Shown: positions 17,231 through 29,572, numbered from the stretch's first letter. The stretch: 64,000 nucleotides of DNA from Citrifermentans bemidjiense Bem (GCF_000020725.1 NC_011146.1:4468001-4532000); one strand, 5' to 3'. A program made the numbers and translations. The notes: generated by a model from the letters alone, not told the origin.

Positions 17231-18607
17231 TCAGTCGGCAGCCCTATCCAGGCGTGGTTCGGCCGGGCTCATGCCGGCCGCCAGCCGCAGCACGTACAAA
17301 ACCGTTACGCAGGCAGCCCCCCAGGTCACCAGCAGTATTCCCCACCAGATCCCGGCGAGCCCGAACCCCAAGAACACCGCCAGGAGGTAGAACACCGGAA
17401 GGGGGAAAACGATCTGCCTCATCAACCCGACCATCAGGGCAAAGCCAGGCCTCTTCAACCCCTGCAGTACGGCGACGCAGGTGTAGAGGATGACGTAAGC
17501 AACGAAGACGAAAGCCTCGATCCTGAGATAGCCGACCCCTATCTCCACCACCTTGGGGTCGTTGCTGAAAAGCCCCATCAGCGGACGGGCCGCCAGATAG
17601 ACGACAACCGTTCCCGCCCCCATGAACGCCACCCCGACCCGCAGCGCCGTCTTGATGGTCTGCACCACCCGCTCCAGTTGCCGCGCTCCGCTGTTCTGGG
17701 CCACCAGGGCGAGCGTCGCCACGTTCATTCCCATCACCGGAAGGAGAGCGATCTGCTCGATCCGCGCCCCAATGCCGTAGGCCGCCACCGCCTCGCTCCC
17801 GAAGCGCCCGACGAACCAGGTGATCAGGAAGATGCCGCTAGCTACGGTCATCATGTTGAGGCTGGAAGGAAACCCCTGCCGGGCCAGTTGCGAATAGGGG
17901 TGCCGGCGGGGGACCAGCTCCCTCCAGCGGAACCCCTCCAGCATACCCGACTGCCTGACTCTCATGGCGAGATAAATGTTGCCCATCCCCTGAACCAGCA
18001 CGGTCGCCCAGGCTATGCCGGAAAGCCCCAGCGCCGGCACCCCGAGTCCTCCATAGAGAAACCAGGGGTCGAAAATCATGTTTAGGAAGAAGCCGACGAC
18101 GAGGAAGTTGCGGAAGCTGCGGCTGTCGCCGGTCGCGTTCAAGATGGAGTTCAAGACGTAGTTGATCAGGAAGAAAATGCTCCCGGTGAAGATGGTGTCC
18201 ATGTACTGCAGCGCGAACTGAAGCACTGGGCCTTTGGCGCCCAGGAGCTGGAAGAGGAGCGGAGCGGCCGAGAAGCCGACCGCTGCGACCAGGAAGCCGT
18301 GCACGATGCCAAAGGAGATGGTCTGCCCCGCCAGGTGCCTCGCCTCTTCGGCGTTGCCCGCGCCGAGTTCGTGACCTATGAGCGCGGTGGCTCCGGTGGA
18401 GATCCCGGCGCCGATGGCGATGATGAGGAAGAAGATGGGGAAAGATAAGGAAAGTGCGGCGAGCGCCTCGGTGGAGACCCTCCCGCCGTAGAAGGTGTCG
18501 ACCACGTTGAACATGGTGTTGAAGAAATAGCCGACGCTGGTGGGAATGGCCAGTTTCCTGATCAGCCCCGGGATCGGTTGGTGCAGCAGCTCGTGGCCGT
18601 GGTTCAT
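17231..18607 (-). CDS. MATE-family efflux transporter
   Basis: 458 residues with about twelve membrane helices in two MatE halves. The first half begins LIRKLAIPTSVGYFFNTMF with FYGGRVSTEALAALSLSFP; the second around residue 235 has QLARQGFPSSLNMMTVASG and YGIGARIEQIALLP. MATE proteins export drugs or metabolites in exchange for H+ or Na+. It is a single gene between the protease and the ATP synthase operon. A second MATE gene starts at 62725; the two proteins differ clearly. Confidence 0.9.
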   Translation of the reverse strand: MNHGHELLHQPIPGLIRKLAIPTSVGYFFNTMFNVVDTFYGGRVSTEALAALSLSFPIFFLIIAIGAGISTGATALIGHELGAGNAEEARHLAGQTISFGIVHGFLVAAVGFSAAPLLFQLLGAKGPVLQFALQYMDTIFTGSIFFLINYVLNSILNATGDSRSFRNFLVVGFFLNMIFDPWFLYGGLGVPALGLSGIAWATVLVQGMGNIYLAMRVRQSGMLEGFRWRELVPRRHPYSQLARQGFPSSLNMMTVASGIFLITWFVGRFGSEAVAAYGIGARIEQIALLPVMGMNVATLALVAQNSGARQLERVVQTIKTALRVGVAFMGAGTVVVYLAARPLMGLFSNDPKVVEIGVGYLRIEAFVFVAYVILYTCVAVLQGLKRPGFALMVGLMRQIVFPLPVFYLLAVFLGFGLAGIWWGILLVTWGAACVTVLYVLRLAAGMSPAEPRLDRAAD

Positions 18608-18713
18608 AGAGCCCTCGACGAAAAAGGTGCGGACACCCGCCTTGGTGCAGGGAAAGCCGGTGGAGGCGCGGCTTCCGGGGAGAAAGAGTAAATAGCTTAC
18701 ACGCTCTCCGGAT

Positions 18714-18744
18714 AAAAAAAAAGAGCGGCAGGCCGCTCTTTTTA
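18714..18744 (-). terminator. Terminator of the atpF'-atpC operon
   Basis: On the minus strand AAAAAGAGCGGC and GCCGCTCTTTTT pair around a minimal loop and are followed by a run of nine T. A strong intrinsic stop after atpC. Confidence 0.9.
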
Positions 18745-18765
18745 ATGCATGGTAATCGGAAACGC

Positions 18766-19182
18766 TTAGCGTCTGGCCGCCTTGCCGGCGACCTGGACCC
18801 TGATCAGCGCACGCTCGAGCGCGGCTTCGTAGATCCGGAAGTTCTTGTCCTCCGGGGTCAGGCCCTTGAGTTCGGTCTCGGCGCGGCCCAGGGCCGCCTT
18901 GGCGCGCTCCAGGTCGATCTCGTCCGCCTTCTCGGCGGTCTCGACCAGCACCGTCACGGTGTCGTTCTCGACCTCGAAGTAGCCCCAGTTCAGCGCCATG
19001 TGGTGCGACACGCCGTCCTTCCTGTAGGCCAGCTCGCCGATCTTCAGCGAGGTGAGGAAGGGAGCGTGGCCCGGCAGAACGCCGAATTCTCCGAGGGCAC
19101 CGGTAGCGGTGATCTCGTCGACCTCTTCGGAGAGGACCTTCTTGTACGGGGTTACCAGTTCAACCTTCAGTTTTTCAGCCAT
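18766..19182 (-). CDS. atpC: F-type ATP synthase subunit epsilon
   Basis: A 138-residue protein with the N-terminal beta sandwich (about 1-86; LKVELVTPYKKVLSEEVDEI, GVLPGHAPFLTSLKIG) and a C-terminal helical hairpin (LERAKAALGRAE and RALIRVQVA). It forms part of the central stalk and can inhibit ATP hydrolysis. Last gene of the operon; the 97-base gap from atpD is the largest after that before atpG. Confidence 0.95.
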   Translation of the reverse strand: MAEKLKVELVTPYKKVLSEEVDEITATGALGEFGVLPGHAPFLTSLKIGELAYRKDGVSHHMALNWGYFEVENDTVTVLVETAEKADEIDLERAKAALGRAETELKGLTPEDKNFRIYEAALERALIRVQVAGKAARR

Positions 19183-19279
19183 ATAAACCTCTTGAGGCGA
19201 AGGCGGGATGGAAAGGGGGGACAGGCGCCTCGCGGAGCCAGCCCCCTTTACCTCAAACCTTTTGCCGTGACCAGATTAA

Positions 19280-20731
<1,452 letters not shown>

Positions 20732-20740
20732 TTATAAGTG

Positions 20741-21604
<864 letters not shown>

Positions 21605-21624
21605 TCGCTAAGTCCGTCCTTGGT

Positions 21625-23133
<1,509 letters not shown>

Positions 23134-23142
23134 AGAACCGTC

Positions 23143-23685
23143 TCACCCCTTCTGTAATATATCCTGAATTCTTGCTAGCTGTGTTCTTACGCTGCCGTCG
23201 AAAACCTTGCCGCCGATCTTGGTAACAACCCCGCCGATCAGCGAGGGGTCAACTTCAACTTTAAGCTCCACCTTCTTGCCGGTCGACTTGGCAAGGGCGC
23301 TCCTGATCTCTTCGATCTGGCTCGCTTCCAGGGGAAGACCCGAGGAAAGCGTCGGCCGGATGACTCCGGAAAGCTCGTCGGCGAATGCGCCGTAGCTCTC
23401 GGAGATCTGCGGCAGCACCGAGATGCGGCCGCGCTCCAGAAGGAGCATCAGGAGGTTGGAGATCATCGGGGAGAGCTGGAGTTTGGCTACCAGCTCCTTC
23501 ATAACCTCGCGCTTCGACTCGATGCCGTAGGCGGGGTTAGCGAAAACCGCCGAGAGATCGCGGCTGTCCGTGAGGAGAGCGCTGAAACGGGTCAGCTCAG
23601 CGTTGAAGCTGTCCACGCTCCCGGCTTCCGAGCCAAGCTGCACGAGTGCCTTGGCGTAACGTTTGGCTATAGCGTTCGTACTCAA
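23143..23685 (-). CDS. atpH: F-type ATP synthase subunit delta
   Basis: 180 residues. The N-terminal six-helix domain (about 1-110; [14 protein letters not shown]) binds the top of F1, and the C-terminal part has the family motif [25 protein letters not shown] sequence with DPSLIGG visible. It links F1 to the b/b' peripheral stalk. It overlaps atpF by four bases. Confidence 0.95.
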   Translation of the reverse strand: MSTNAIAKRYAKALVQLGSEAGSVDSFNAELTRFSALLTDSRDLSAVFANPAYGIESKREVMKELVAKLQLSPMISNLLMLLLERGRISVLPQISESYGAFADELSGVIRPTLSSGLPLEASQIEEIRSALAKSTGKKVELKVEVDPSLIGGVVTKIGGKVFDGSVRTQLARIQDILQKG

Positions 23686-24281
23686 TGTAGAGTCACCACC
23701 TTGGAGATATATTCGCCCACCAGCTTGTCCTGGTCGCCTTTTGCAATGTTCTTAACGATCTTCTGCTCGGCCAGTTCGACCGCGAGCTTGGCAGCCTCGG
23801 CGCGAAGCTCTGCTTTGGCCTTCAGAACTTCCTGTGCGGCGGAGGCCTCGGCCTGGGCCTTGATCCTGGCGGCCGCGTCGTTCGCCTCGGCGATGATGCG
23901 CTCTTTCTCGAGCTCCCCTTCGCGCTTCATGTTGGCCGAGATCACCTCGATCTCCTTGTTGGCCTGGTCCAGGCGCTGGGAGTACTCGGCGAACTTCTTC
24001 TCGGCTGCCTCTTTGGCGGCGACCGCTTCCTGCAGGGTCTTCTCGATGCCGGAACGGCGAGCGGCGAGCGAGCCCTTCACGTCGGCCTTCTTCAGAGCCC
24101 AGACCGCGATGGCGACCAGGAGGGCGAAGTCGATCGTGCGCCACATGAAGTCTTTCATCTGCGCGCCGGAGTTGGCATGGTGCGCCCCGCCTTCGGCAGC
24201 TTCCTGAGCGAAGCCCAGGGCCGCGAGGCCGAGGATCATGACGCAGACGGAGAGGGTGGTAACGAAACTTTTCTTATGCAT
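23682..24281 (-). CDS. atpF: F-type ATP synthase subunit b
   Basis: 199 residues from the ATG at 24281; the open frame extends 33 codons further into atpF' but is not conserved. The N-terminus (residues 5-22) looks like a cleavable signal peptide ending near GFAQEA. A second hydrophobic segment, [17 protein letters not shown], is the real membrane anchor. A long charged coiled coil follows. An extra signal-like segment on subunit b is an unusual trait to check. It forms the peripheral stalk with b'. Confidence 0.9.
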   Translation of the reverse strand: MHKKSFVTTLSVCVMILGLAALGFAQEAAEGGAHHANSGAQMKDFMWRTIDFALLVAIAVWALKKADVKGSLAARRSGIEKTLQEAVAAKEAAEKKFAEYSQRLDQANKEIEVISANMKREGELEKERIIAEANDAAARIKAQAEASAAQEVLKAKAELRAEAAKLAVELAEQKIVKNIAKGDQDKLVGEYISKVVTLH

Positions 24282-24282
24282 G

Positions 24283-24708
24283 CTAGAGACTCCTCCCCAG
24301 AACTTTTTCGCAGATATCGGCGGACAGGGTCTCGGCGCTGGCGGTGAGAAGACGGCGTGCGTCCTCGGTCTCCTGGGCAACCTTCGCCTTGATGGAGGCG
24401 AGGCTCGCGCCGGCTTCGGAACGCGCCTTGTCCAGGATGGCGGCCTCCTGCTGCTGGGCCTCCTTCTTCAGTGTGCCACGCTCGTCGGCGGCACCGGCGC
24501 GGATCTCGCGCATGCGTGCCTCGTAGCTGGCCATTTTCTCCTGCACTTCCCGGTCGACCTCGGCGCTCTTTTGCTTTGCGCCGTTGATCTGGGCTGCGCG
24601 CTCGGCAAGCTGTTTCCTGATCGGCTTGTAGAGGAAAGCGTTCAGGAGCAGCACGAGAACCAGAAAGTTCACCAGCTGGAATACAAATGCGATGTCTAAA
24701 TTGATCAC
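24283..24708 (-). CDS. atpF': F-type ATP synthase subunit b'
   Basis: 141 residues with an N-terminal membrane helix (INLDIAFVFQLVNFLVLVLLL) and then a charged coiled coil. Presence of two different b-type genes indicates a heterodimeric b/b' peripheral stalk. I choose the GTG at 24708 because AGGTGG lies six bases before it; a TTG one codon upstream is also possible. First gene of the operon. Confidence 0.85.
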   Translation of the reverse strand: MINLDIAFVFQLVNFLVLVLLLNAFLYKPIRKQLAERAAQINGAKQKSAEVDREVQEKMASYEARMREIRAGAADERGTLKKEAQQQEAAILDKARSEAGASLASIKAKVAQETEDARRLLTASAETLSADICEKVLGRSL

Positions 24709-24783
24709 CAAACCACCTCTATTCGAACATTTTTAAAGACGTATACGTCTTAGGCTGTAGCTGGGTCCGCGCAAAACAGGTGA

Positions 24784-24813
24784 TAGCTACCACATAAATC
24801 CTTTTTGTGTCAA
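24784..24813 (-). promoter_or_regulatory. Sigma-70-like promoter of the atpF'-atpC operon
   Basis: On the minus strand TTGACA (24813-24808), an 18-base spacer and TAGCTA (24789-24784). About 75 bases upstream of the atpF' start. The -35 is perfect, the -10 is moderate. Confidence 0.5.
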
Positions 24814-25088
24814 GCGATATATCCCTTCGGACGAAGAATTGTATACACTTTTGTCAGCTGCAGAGGAGGCTGAGCGGGGCGACTTTGCTGTGACAGTGGG
24901 CGCTGTAGCTGGAGACAGAGGGCACTCTTGCGAGTGGGATCAACCGGTTGCTATGAGCAAGTTCAAAACAGTTTTTGGAAATGTATGACAATTGCTGCAG
25001 CCGTATTTTCCGTCTCTCTCAGTAAAGGTCCCCCCTCCCCTAGCGGGAGGGGGTTAGGGGGTGGGGGTAGGTGCCCCTTTGAGCAGCG
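24814..25088. other. Non-coding gap between parB and the atp operon, with a GC-rich repeat
   Basis: No supported gene. The part at about 25026-25072 is a CCCTCCCC/GGGAGGGGG palindromic repeat also present near 62052. It may end parB transcription, although there is no T-run on the minus strand. No parS-like dyad is visible in the gap. Confidence 0.5.
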
Positions 25089-25928
25089 CTACAGGTTCAG
25101 GAGTTCCACGATCCTGGCGAGTTCCTTCTGGTCCGCGTAGCTTATCTCCAGCTTGCCGCCGCGCCCGGAACTCTTCAGGGCGACCTTGGCTCCGAAGAAG
25201 CGCTGCATCCGGTCCATGAGGTCCTTCTGGTCCGGGCTCTCGACAGGCTTCTGGGGCTTTTTCGCCGGGCCCGCCTTCTTGCGCTTGACCAGCGCCTCGG
25301 TCTCGCGCACCGAGAGGTGGTTCTTCACGATCTCGTCGCGGGCCGCCTTCTGCTCCTCCGGGTCTTCCAGGGTGAGGAGCGCGCGGGCGTGCCCCATGGA
25401 GATGCGGTCTTCAGCCACGTCGCGCTTGATCTCGGCGGGAAGCCTCAAAAGCCTCAGGGCATTGGCAATGGTCGAGCGCTCCTTGCCGACCCTCTTGGCC
25501 AGCTCCTCCTGCGAGAGGGAGAAGCGCTCCAAAAGCGCATGGTATGCCTCGGCCTCCTCGACCGCGTTCAGGTCCTCGCGCTGGATGTTCTCGATGAGCG
25601 CCATTTCCAGGGCCGTTTCCTCGGAAACGTCCTGGATCACCACCGGAACCTCGCGCAGCCCCGCCTTTTGCGCGGCGCGCCAGCGGCGCTCGCCGGCGAT
25701 CAGCTCGTAGTGCCCGGCCTTCTTGAGCACCACCAGGGGCTGGATGATCCCCTTCTCGCGGATGGAAGCGGCGAGTTCCTCCAGCTTCTCATTGACGAAG
25801 GTCTTTCTCGGCTGTTCCTTGTTGGGCCTGATCTCCTCGATCGGGCAGGAGAAGTACTTCTTGCCGTGGTCCTCCACGACCGGGAGCAGCGCCCCCATCC
25901 CCTTGCCGAGCCCCATCTTCTTAACCAT
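25089..25928 (-). CDS. parB: Chromosome-partitioning protein ParB
   Basis: 279 residues. The ParB/Srx CTP-binding domain (about 30-125) has GERRWRAAQKAGLREVPV and ENIQREDLN; the helix-turn-helix (about 140-175) has LSQEELAKRVGKERSTIANAL; a Lys-rich linker and a small C-terminal dimerisation domain (LARIVELLNL) follow. It spreads from parS sites and loads condensin near the origin. Its start overlaps the end of parA by eight bases. No parS palindrome was found in the window by eye. Confidence 0.95.
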   Translation of the reverse strand: MVKKMGLGKGMGALLPVVEDHGKKYFSCPIEEIRPNKEQPRKTFVNEKLEELAASIREKGIIQPLVVLKKAGHYELIAGERRWRAAQKAGLREVPVVIQDVSEETALEMALIENIQREDLNAVEEAEAYHALLERFSLSQEELAKRVGKERSTIANALRLLRLPAEIKRDVAEDRISMGHARALLTLEDPEEQKAARDEIVKNHLSVRETEALVKRKKAGPAKKPQKPVESPDQKDLMDRMQRFFGAKVALKSSGRGGKLEISYADQKELARIVELLNL

Positions 25929-26694
25929 GCGACACCTCCCGTCCGATGATTTCCTTGGCCAGGTCCATGTAGCTCGTGGCCCCCCTGGAGGTTATGTCGT
26001 ACAGGCAGATCGGCTTGCCGTGCGAGGGGGCCTCGGAGAGGCGGACGTTCCTGGGGATCACCGTCTGCAGGGTCTCCTTGGCGAAATGGGTGCGGATCTC
26101 TTCGCCCACCTGGCGCGACAGGTTGTTTCGCGCGTCGAACATGGTGAGCAGGATCCCTTCTATGATGAGGGAGCTGTTCAGCCCCTGCTGGATCAGGTTG
26201 ATGGTCTTCAAAATCTGCGAAAGCCCTTCCATCGCGTAGAACTCGCACTGCAGCGGTATCAGCACGGAATTGGCTGCGGTCATCGCGTTGATGGTGAGGA
26301 GGTTCAAAGAGGGGGGGCAGTCGATGAATATGTAGTCGTAGGAGTCGGAAACGGAGCTCAAGATCCGCTTGAGCTTCCTCTCGCGGTCGGTGACGCTGAC
26401 CAGCTCCAGTTCGGCGCCCGCAAGGTCGGAGGTCGCCGGGAACAGGTGCAGGTAGGGAAGTTCGGTGCGCTGGATGATCCTTGCCGCCGGCGCGTCATCG
26501 ATGAGCGCGTCGTAGATGCTCTCTTCAAGCAGTTCCTTGTCCGCGCCGACGCCGCTCCCCGCGTTCCCCTGCGGGTCCATGTCCACCAGGAGCACCCGGC
26601 GTTCGGCGACAGCCAGCGAGGCTGAAAGGTTGACCGCCGTCGTGGTCTTTCCCACGCCACCCTTTTGATTCGCCACACAGATGATCTTAGCCAT
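25921..26694 (-). CDS. parA: Chromosome-partitioning ATPase ParA/Soj
   Basis: A 257-residue deviant-Walker ATPase: KGGVGKTTTAVNLSASLA near residue 11, DMDPQGNAGSG, and DCPPSLNLLT. The N-terminus lacks the long DNA-binding extension of plasmid ParA types, as in chromosomal Soj. It drives origin segregation with ParB. The gap to the divergent cytochrome gene is 230 bases. Pairing of parAB directly upstream of the ATP synthase operon is a known Geobacter-type order. Confidence 0.95.
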   Translation of the reverse strand: MAKIICVANQKGGVGKTTTAVNLSASLAVAERRVLLVDMDPQGNAGSGVGADKELLEESIYDALIDDAPAARIIQRTELPYLHLFPATSDLAGAELELVSVTDRERKLKRILSSVSDSYDYIFIDCPPSLNLLTINAMTAANSVLIPLQCEFYAMEGLSQILKTINLIQQGLNSSLIIEGILLTMFDARNNLSRQVGEEIRTHFAKETLQTVIPRNVRLSEAPSHGKPICLYDITSRGATSYMDLAKEIIGREVSHG

Positions 26695-26808
26695 GTTTTC
26701 TTCTCGATATAGAGTTGATTCGGGTATTAAAGAACATTCAAAGCAGGGAAAACTACCATACTGCCGACTCTATGGAAAGCGTTTTTCTTCATAGCGGCGG
26801 TAACGGTT

Positions 26809-26826
26809 CCTTGACTTTGGTCAAGG
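26809..26826 (+). promoter_or_regulatory. Crp/Fnr-type dyad upstream of the triheme cytochrome
   Basis: CCTTGAC and GTCAAGG are perfect inverted repeats around TTTG. This fits the TTGA-N6-TCAA core recognised by several Crp/Fnr-family regulators. It lies about 100 bases before the cytochrome start codon in a divergent promoter region. Which regulator binds, if any, is unknown. Confidence 0.5.
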
Positions 26827-26924
26827 CGGCTATCTGGAAGCGGATATATCCTATCTCGGCGAAAGTTGTTTTCAGCCTAAGACACCCGTCCGGGTCACTA
26901 TGAGAACTTAGCAAAGGAGAGCAG

Positions 26925-27206
26925 ATGAAGAAACTGATTCCGGCATTGGCAATGCTGCTGGTTGCGTCCACAGCTTACGGCTACGAGTGCAAGGTCTGTC
27001 ACAGCAAGAACCCAGCAATGGTCCGCATGCACAAGGCGCTGCAGGGAAGAAACTGTTTCGATTGTCACAAGATGGGCGAGAAGCTGATGGGGAAAGGTAT
27101 TCCAAAAGATAAGGCCGCCCAGTTGAAGCGCCGCGAGAGCGAGCAGATCTGCTTCGAGTGCCACCGGCCTTCGCCACAGGCTTCGGCCGGCAAGCCGGCT
27201 ATATAG
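26925..27206 (+). CDS. Small triheme c-type cytochrome
   Basis: 93 residues with a signal peptide (about 1-19, cleavage after TAYG) and three heme-attachment motifs: CKVCH (22-26), CFDCH (44-48) and CFECH (76-80). Extra histidines and methionines (H36, M32, M35, M50) could supply distal ligands. It is probably a periplasmic electron carrier. The RBS AAAGGAGAG is strong. The last dozen residues (SPQASAGKPAI) are encoded by the start of a GCCGGC repeat that also supplies the stop codon, so the native C-terminus may have been altered. Confidence 0.85.
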   Translation: MKKLIPALAMLLVASTAYGYECKVCHSKNPAMVRMHKALQGRNCFDCHKMGEKLMGKGIPKDKAAQLKRRESEQICFECHRPSPQASAGKPAI

Positions 27207-27242
27207 CTATAGCTTCGGCCGGCAAGCCGGCTATTTAGCTAA
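27176..27242 (+). repeat. Two tandem GGCCGGCAAGCCGGC repeat units
   Basis: The unit CTTCGGCCGGCAAGCCGGCT followed by a TATATAGCTA or TATTTAGCTA tail occurs twice in a row. It begins inside the cytochrome gene. It is the inverse relative of the larger cluster at 27453-27645. Confidence 0.75.
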
Positions 27243-27292
27243 AGCTCCAGCGAGATTCAGAATTTAGACCGGTCAACCTCAGACCGGTCCTT

Positions 27293-27341
27293 GCCCCTCA
27301 CCCTTCGTTGCCCTCCTGGCCCTGGTGAGGGGCCTTTTTTT
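27293..27341 (+). terminator. Terminator after the triheme cytochrome
   Basis: GCCCCTCACC and GGTGAGGGGC form a ten-base stem with a 21-base loop, followed by CTTTTTTTG. Confidence 0.85.
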
Positions 27342-27452
27342 GTTTCATTGGGCAATTGTGGGAATCGCTCTTGTTCCCCCTCCCCTTGCGGGAGGGGGAG
27401 ACTAATCACCGCCGGAAATATCTAACCTTTTTAGGCGCCCCCGAGTGAACCC

Positions 27453-27645
27453 ATCGTAGCCTTAGCGGGCTTGCCGGCCATAGCCTTAGGGGCCTGCCGG
27501 CCGTAGCCTTGGTGGGGCTTGCCGGCCGTAGCCTTAGGGGCTTGCCGGCCGTAGCCTTGGTGGGGCTTGCCGGCCGTACCTTGGGGGCTTGCCGGCCGTA
27601 GCCTTGGGGGCCTGCCGGCCGTAGCCCTGGCGAAGGCCGGTTGCG
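27453..27645. repeat. Cluster of about eight GCCGGC-centred repeats
   Basis: A unit of about 22-26 bases, roughly GGGGCTTGCCGGCCGTAGCCTTA, is repeated about eight times with small changes. All frames stay open through it, so apparent ORFs on both strands are artefacts. Units touch each other without unique spacers, so this is not a CRISPR array. It sits just upstream of the heme-PAS sensor gene. Confidence 0.8.
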
Positions 27646-27701
27646 CATCCCCTCCCCTCCGCTATACTTTCCCCTTTAGTTCAATGAGATTAGGAGGATG
27701 C

Positions 27702-28901
27702 ATGACCCGCCCCGCAGATCTTCCCATCCGCGTCAAATTCTTCGGACTGATGTCGCTACTTTTAATCGCCCTCTTGCTGGCAAGCGGCCTCTTCATCTAC
27801 AACCGGCAGAAAGAATTCATCATCAGGTTCGCCGTCGACAACGCCCGCAGCTTCGCCACCACCGTAATAGAGACCCGCGAGTACATGTCCTCCGTGGTCA
27901 GGGGGGAGCCTGAACAAAACTACAACCTGGTGCCCCAGGTGGTGGCCACACAGGTCGCGAAAAGGGTCACCCAAAACAGCAAGTTCTACGTGCGCCAGGT
28001 CTCGCTGCGCTACCGCAACCCCGGCAACAAACCGGACACCTACGAGACAAAGCAACTGCAGTACTTCATCAACAACCCCAAGGCCGAGATCTACGACATC
28101 GTGCAAAGCGGCGAGATCAGCCTCTTCCGTTACCTGCAGCCGATGCGCGCCACCGCCTCCTGCCTCGAATGCCACGGCAGCTACGAAACCGCACCCGATT
28201 TCGTGAAGAAGCGCTTCCCCCCCGGCCACTATTCCTACAACTACAAGGTGGGCGAGGTGATCGGGGCGGTCTCGGTCAGCATCCCGGTCAAGGACCTCTA
28301 CGCCCAACTGGGTGCAAACCTCAAACTCGACCTCCTCTTCCGTGGCATGGTCTACGTGATCGTCATCCTGGTGATGGGATTCATCATGAGCCGCCAGATC
28401 CTAAACCCCATCAAGCTCCTCTCCGAACGCATGATCTCGGTGACCCGCACCGGCAACTTCAAAGATAAGCTGCCGCAGAAAACCAGGGACGAAATCGGCA
28501 TGCTGATCGGTTCCTTCAACGAGATGATGGACGAGCTCTCCAGCCGCACCGTCCAGTCGAAGGAGGCGGACGAGCGCTACCGCCGCTTCATCGAGGTGGC
28601 CGCCTCGGCGGTGATCACCTTCCTCAAGGATGGCAAGATCGTCATCGCCAACCAGAAAGCCGAGTCCCTCTTCGGGCGCTCGCGGCAGGAACTGCTGGGG
28701 GAATCGATCTTCGGCTTTCTGGAGGAGGGGGCCGCGCTCAAGGACAGGCTTTCCACGCAGGCGGAGTTCCGGGACGAAGCCTCCCGCCAGATAGTCAACG
28801 GCGTCGGCGGGAAACGGACGGAGGTGGAAATGGTGCTCTCCGTTTCCAGGACGGACCGGGAGCCGATGTTCACCGCCATTCTCAGGGAGCGCAGGGGATA
28901 A
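27702..28901 (+). CDS. Periplasmic heme-c sensor with HAMP and PAS, no output domain
   Basis: 399 residues. A membrane helix (12-33) is followed by a periplasmic DUF3365-type domain (about 40-205) with one heme-attachment motif CLECH (C154, C157, H158). A second membrane helix (about 207-228), a HAMP region (228-282) and a PAS domain (about 292-395) complete the chain. No kinase, cyclase or receptor-signalling domain follows, and the stop is clean. ATG 27702 is chosen after TAGGAGGATGC; the frame upstream runs through the repeat cluster. It probably senses redox state or a small ligand and signals to a partner protein. Confidence 0.85.
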   Translation: MTRPADLPIRVKFFGLMSLLLIALLLASGLFIYNRQKEFIIRFAVDNARSFATTVIETREYMSSVVRGEPEQNYNLVPQVVATQVAKRVTQNSKFYVRQVSLRYRNPGNKPDTYETKQLQYFINNPKAEIYDIVQSGEISLFRYLQPMRATASCLECHGSYETAPDFVKKRFPPGHYSYNYKVGEVIGAVSVSIPVKDLYAQLGANLKLDLLFRGMVYVIVILVMGFIMSRQILNPIKLLSERMISVTRTGNFKDKLPQKTRDEIGMLIGSFNEMMDELSSRTVQSKEADERYRRFIEVAASAVITFLKDGKIVIANQKAESLFGRSRQELLGESIFGFLEEGAALKDRLSTQAEFRDEASRQIVNGVGGKRTEVEMVLSVSRTDREPMFTAILRERRG

Positions 28902-28984
28902 GGGCGCGGCCGCGCGGGAAAGTTTGCAGCGCGGCTGCCGATTATGCTAGAGTGTGCCGATCATCGGCAAGGAGAACTCATTAA

Positions 28985-29572
28985 ATGGCCAAAGCAGGAA
29001 AAGAATTGTACGTCGGAAGCCTGTCCTACGACGCTACGGAATACGATATTCACAAGATGTTCTCCGTCTCAGGGACGGTGACCTCCGTTCACCTGATCAC
29101 GGATGCTGTCACCGGAGAGTTCAAAGGGTGCGGCTACGTCAGGATGTCGACCGAGGCCGAGGCCAAGGACGCCATCGATTCGCTGGACGGAGCCTGGCTA
29201 CTCGACAAGTCGATCAAGGTCTCCTACGCGACCCCCCAGAAGATGAAGCCCGGCGGCGGCGGTGCCAAGGCGCTCCCGAAACGCTGGGGCAAGAGCGCAG
29301 CGGAAAAGGCTGCAGCAGGCAAGCCGGCGGCTCCCAAGGCTGCAGCAGGAAAGCCAGCAGCTCCCAAGGCTGCAGCGGCAAAACCCGCAGCGGCAAGGCC
29401 CGCGGCAAAGGAAACGGCGGCTAGACCGGCAGGCGCCAAGCCCGCGGCTGCAAGAAGCGCTGCCGCCAAACCGGCTTCCTCCCGTCCCGCGAGTTCAAAA
29501 CCCGCAGGTTCGAGGCCAGCCTCTTCAAGACCCAGCTCCGCGAAACCCGGGAGCAGATCCGGCAAGCGGTAA
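28985..29572 (+). CDS. RRM-domain RNA-binding protein with basic Ala/Pro tail
   Basis: 195 residues. A single RNA-recognition motif spans about 7-82: RNP2 is LYVGSLSY and RNP1 is FKGCGYVRM. After residue 95 comes a low-complexity tail of AAAGKPAAPK-type repeats changing into SSRPASSKPAGSRP units, strongly basic. The tail should bind nucleic acid non-specifically or bundle RNA. The RBS AAGGAGAA lies six bases before the ATG. Short RRM proteins in bacteria are often cold- or stress-linked RNA chaperones; the target here is unknown. Confidence 0.85.
   Translation: MAKAGKELYVGSLSYDATEYDIHKMFSVSGTVTSVHLITDAVTGEFKGCGYVRMSTEAEAKDAIDSLDGAWLLDKSIKVSYATPQKMKPGGGGAKALPKRWGKSAAEKAAAGKPAAPKAAAGKPAAPKAAAAKPAAARPAAKETAARPAGAKPAAARSAAAKPASSRPASSKPAGSRPASSRPSSAKPGSRSGKR

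Noticed and set aside
24712-26924. parS site near parAB
   Set aside because: No sequence close to the parS palindrome TGTTTCACGTGAAACA was seen in or around the genes.
27453-27645. CRISPR array
   Set aside because: The repeat units abut each other, vary in sequence and have no unique spacers; no cas genes are near.
27406-27648. 80-residue minus-strand protein of RPASPTKATAGKPLRL repeats
   Set aside because: It is the direct translation of the nucleotide repeat cluster, with no ribosome site or conserved start.
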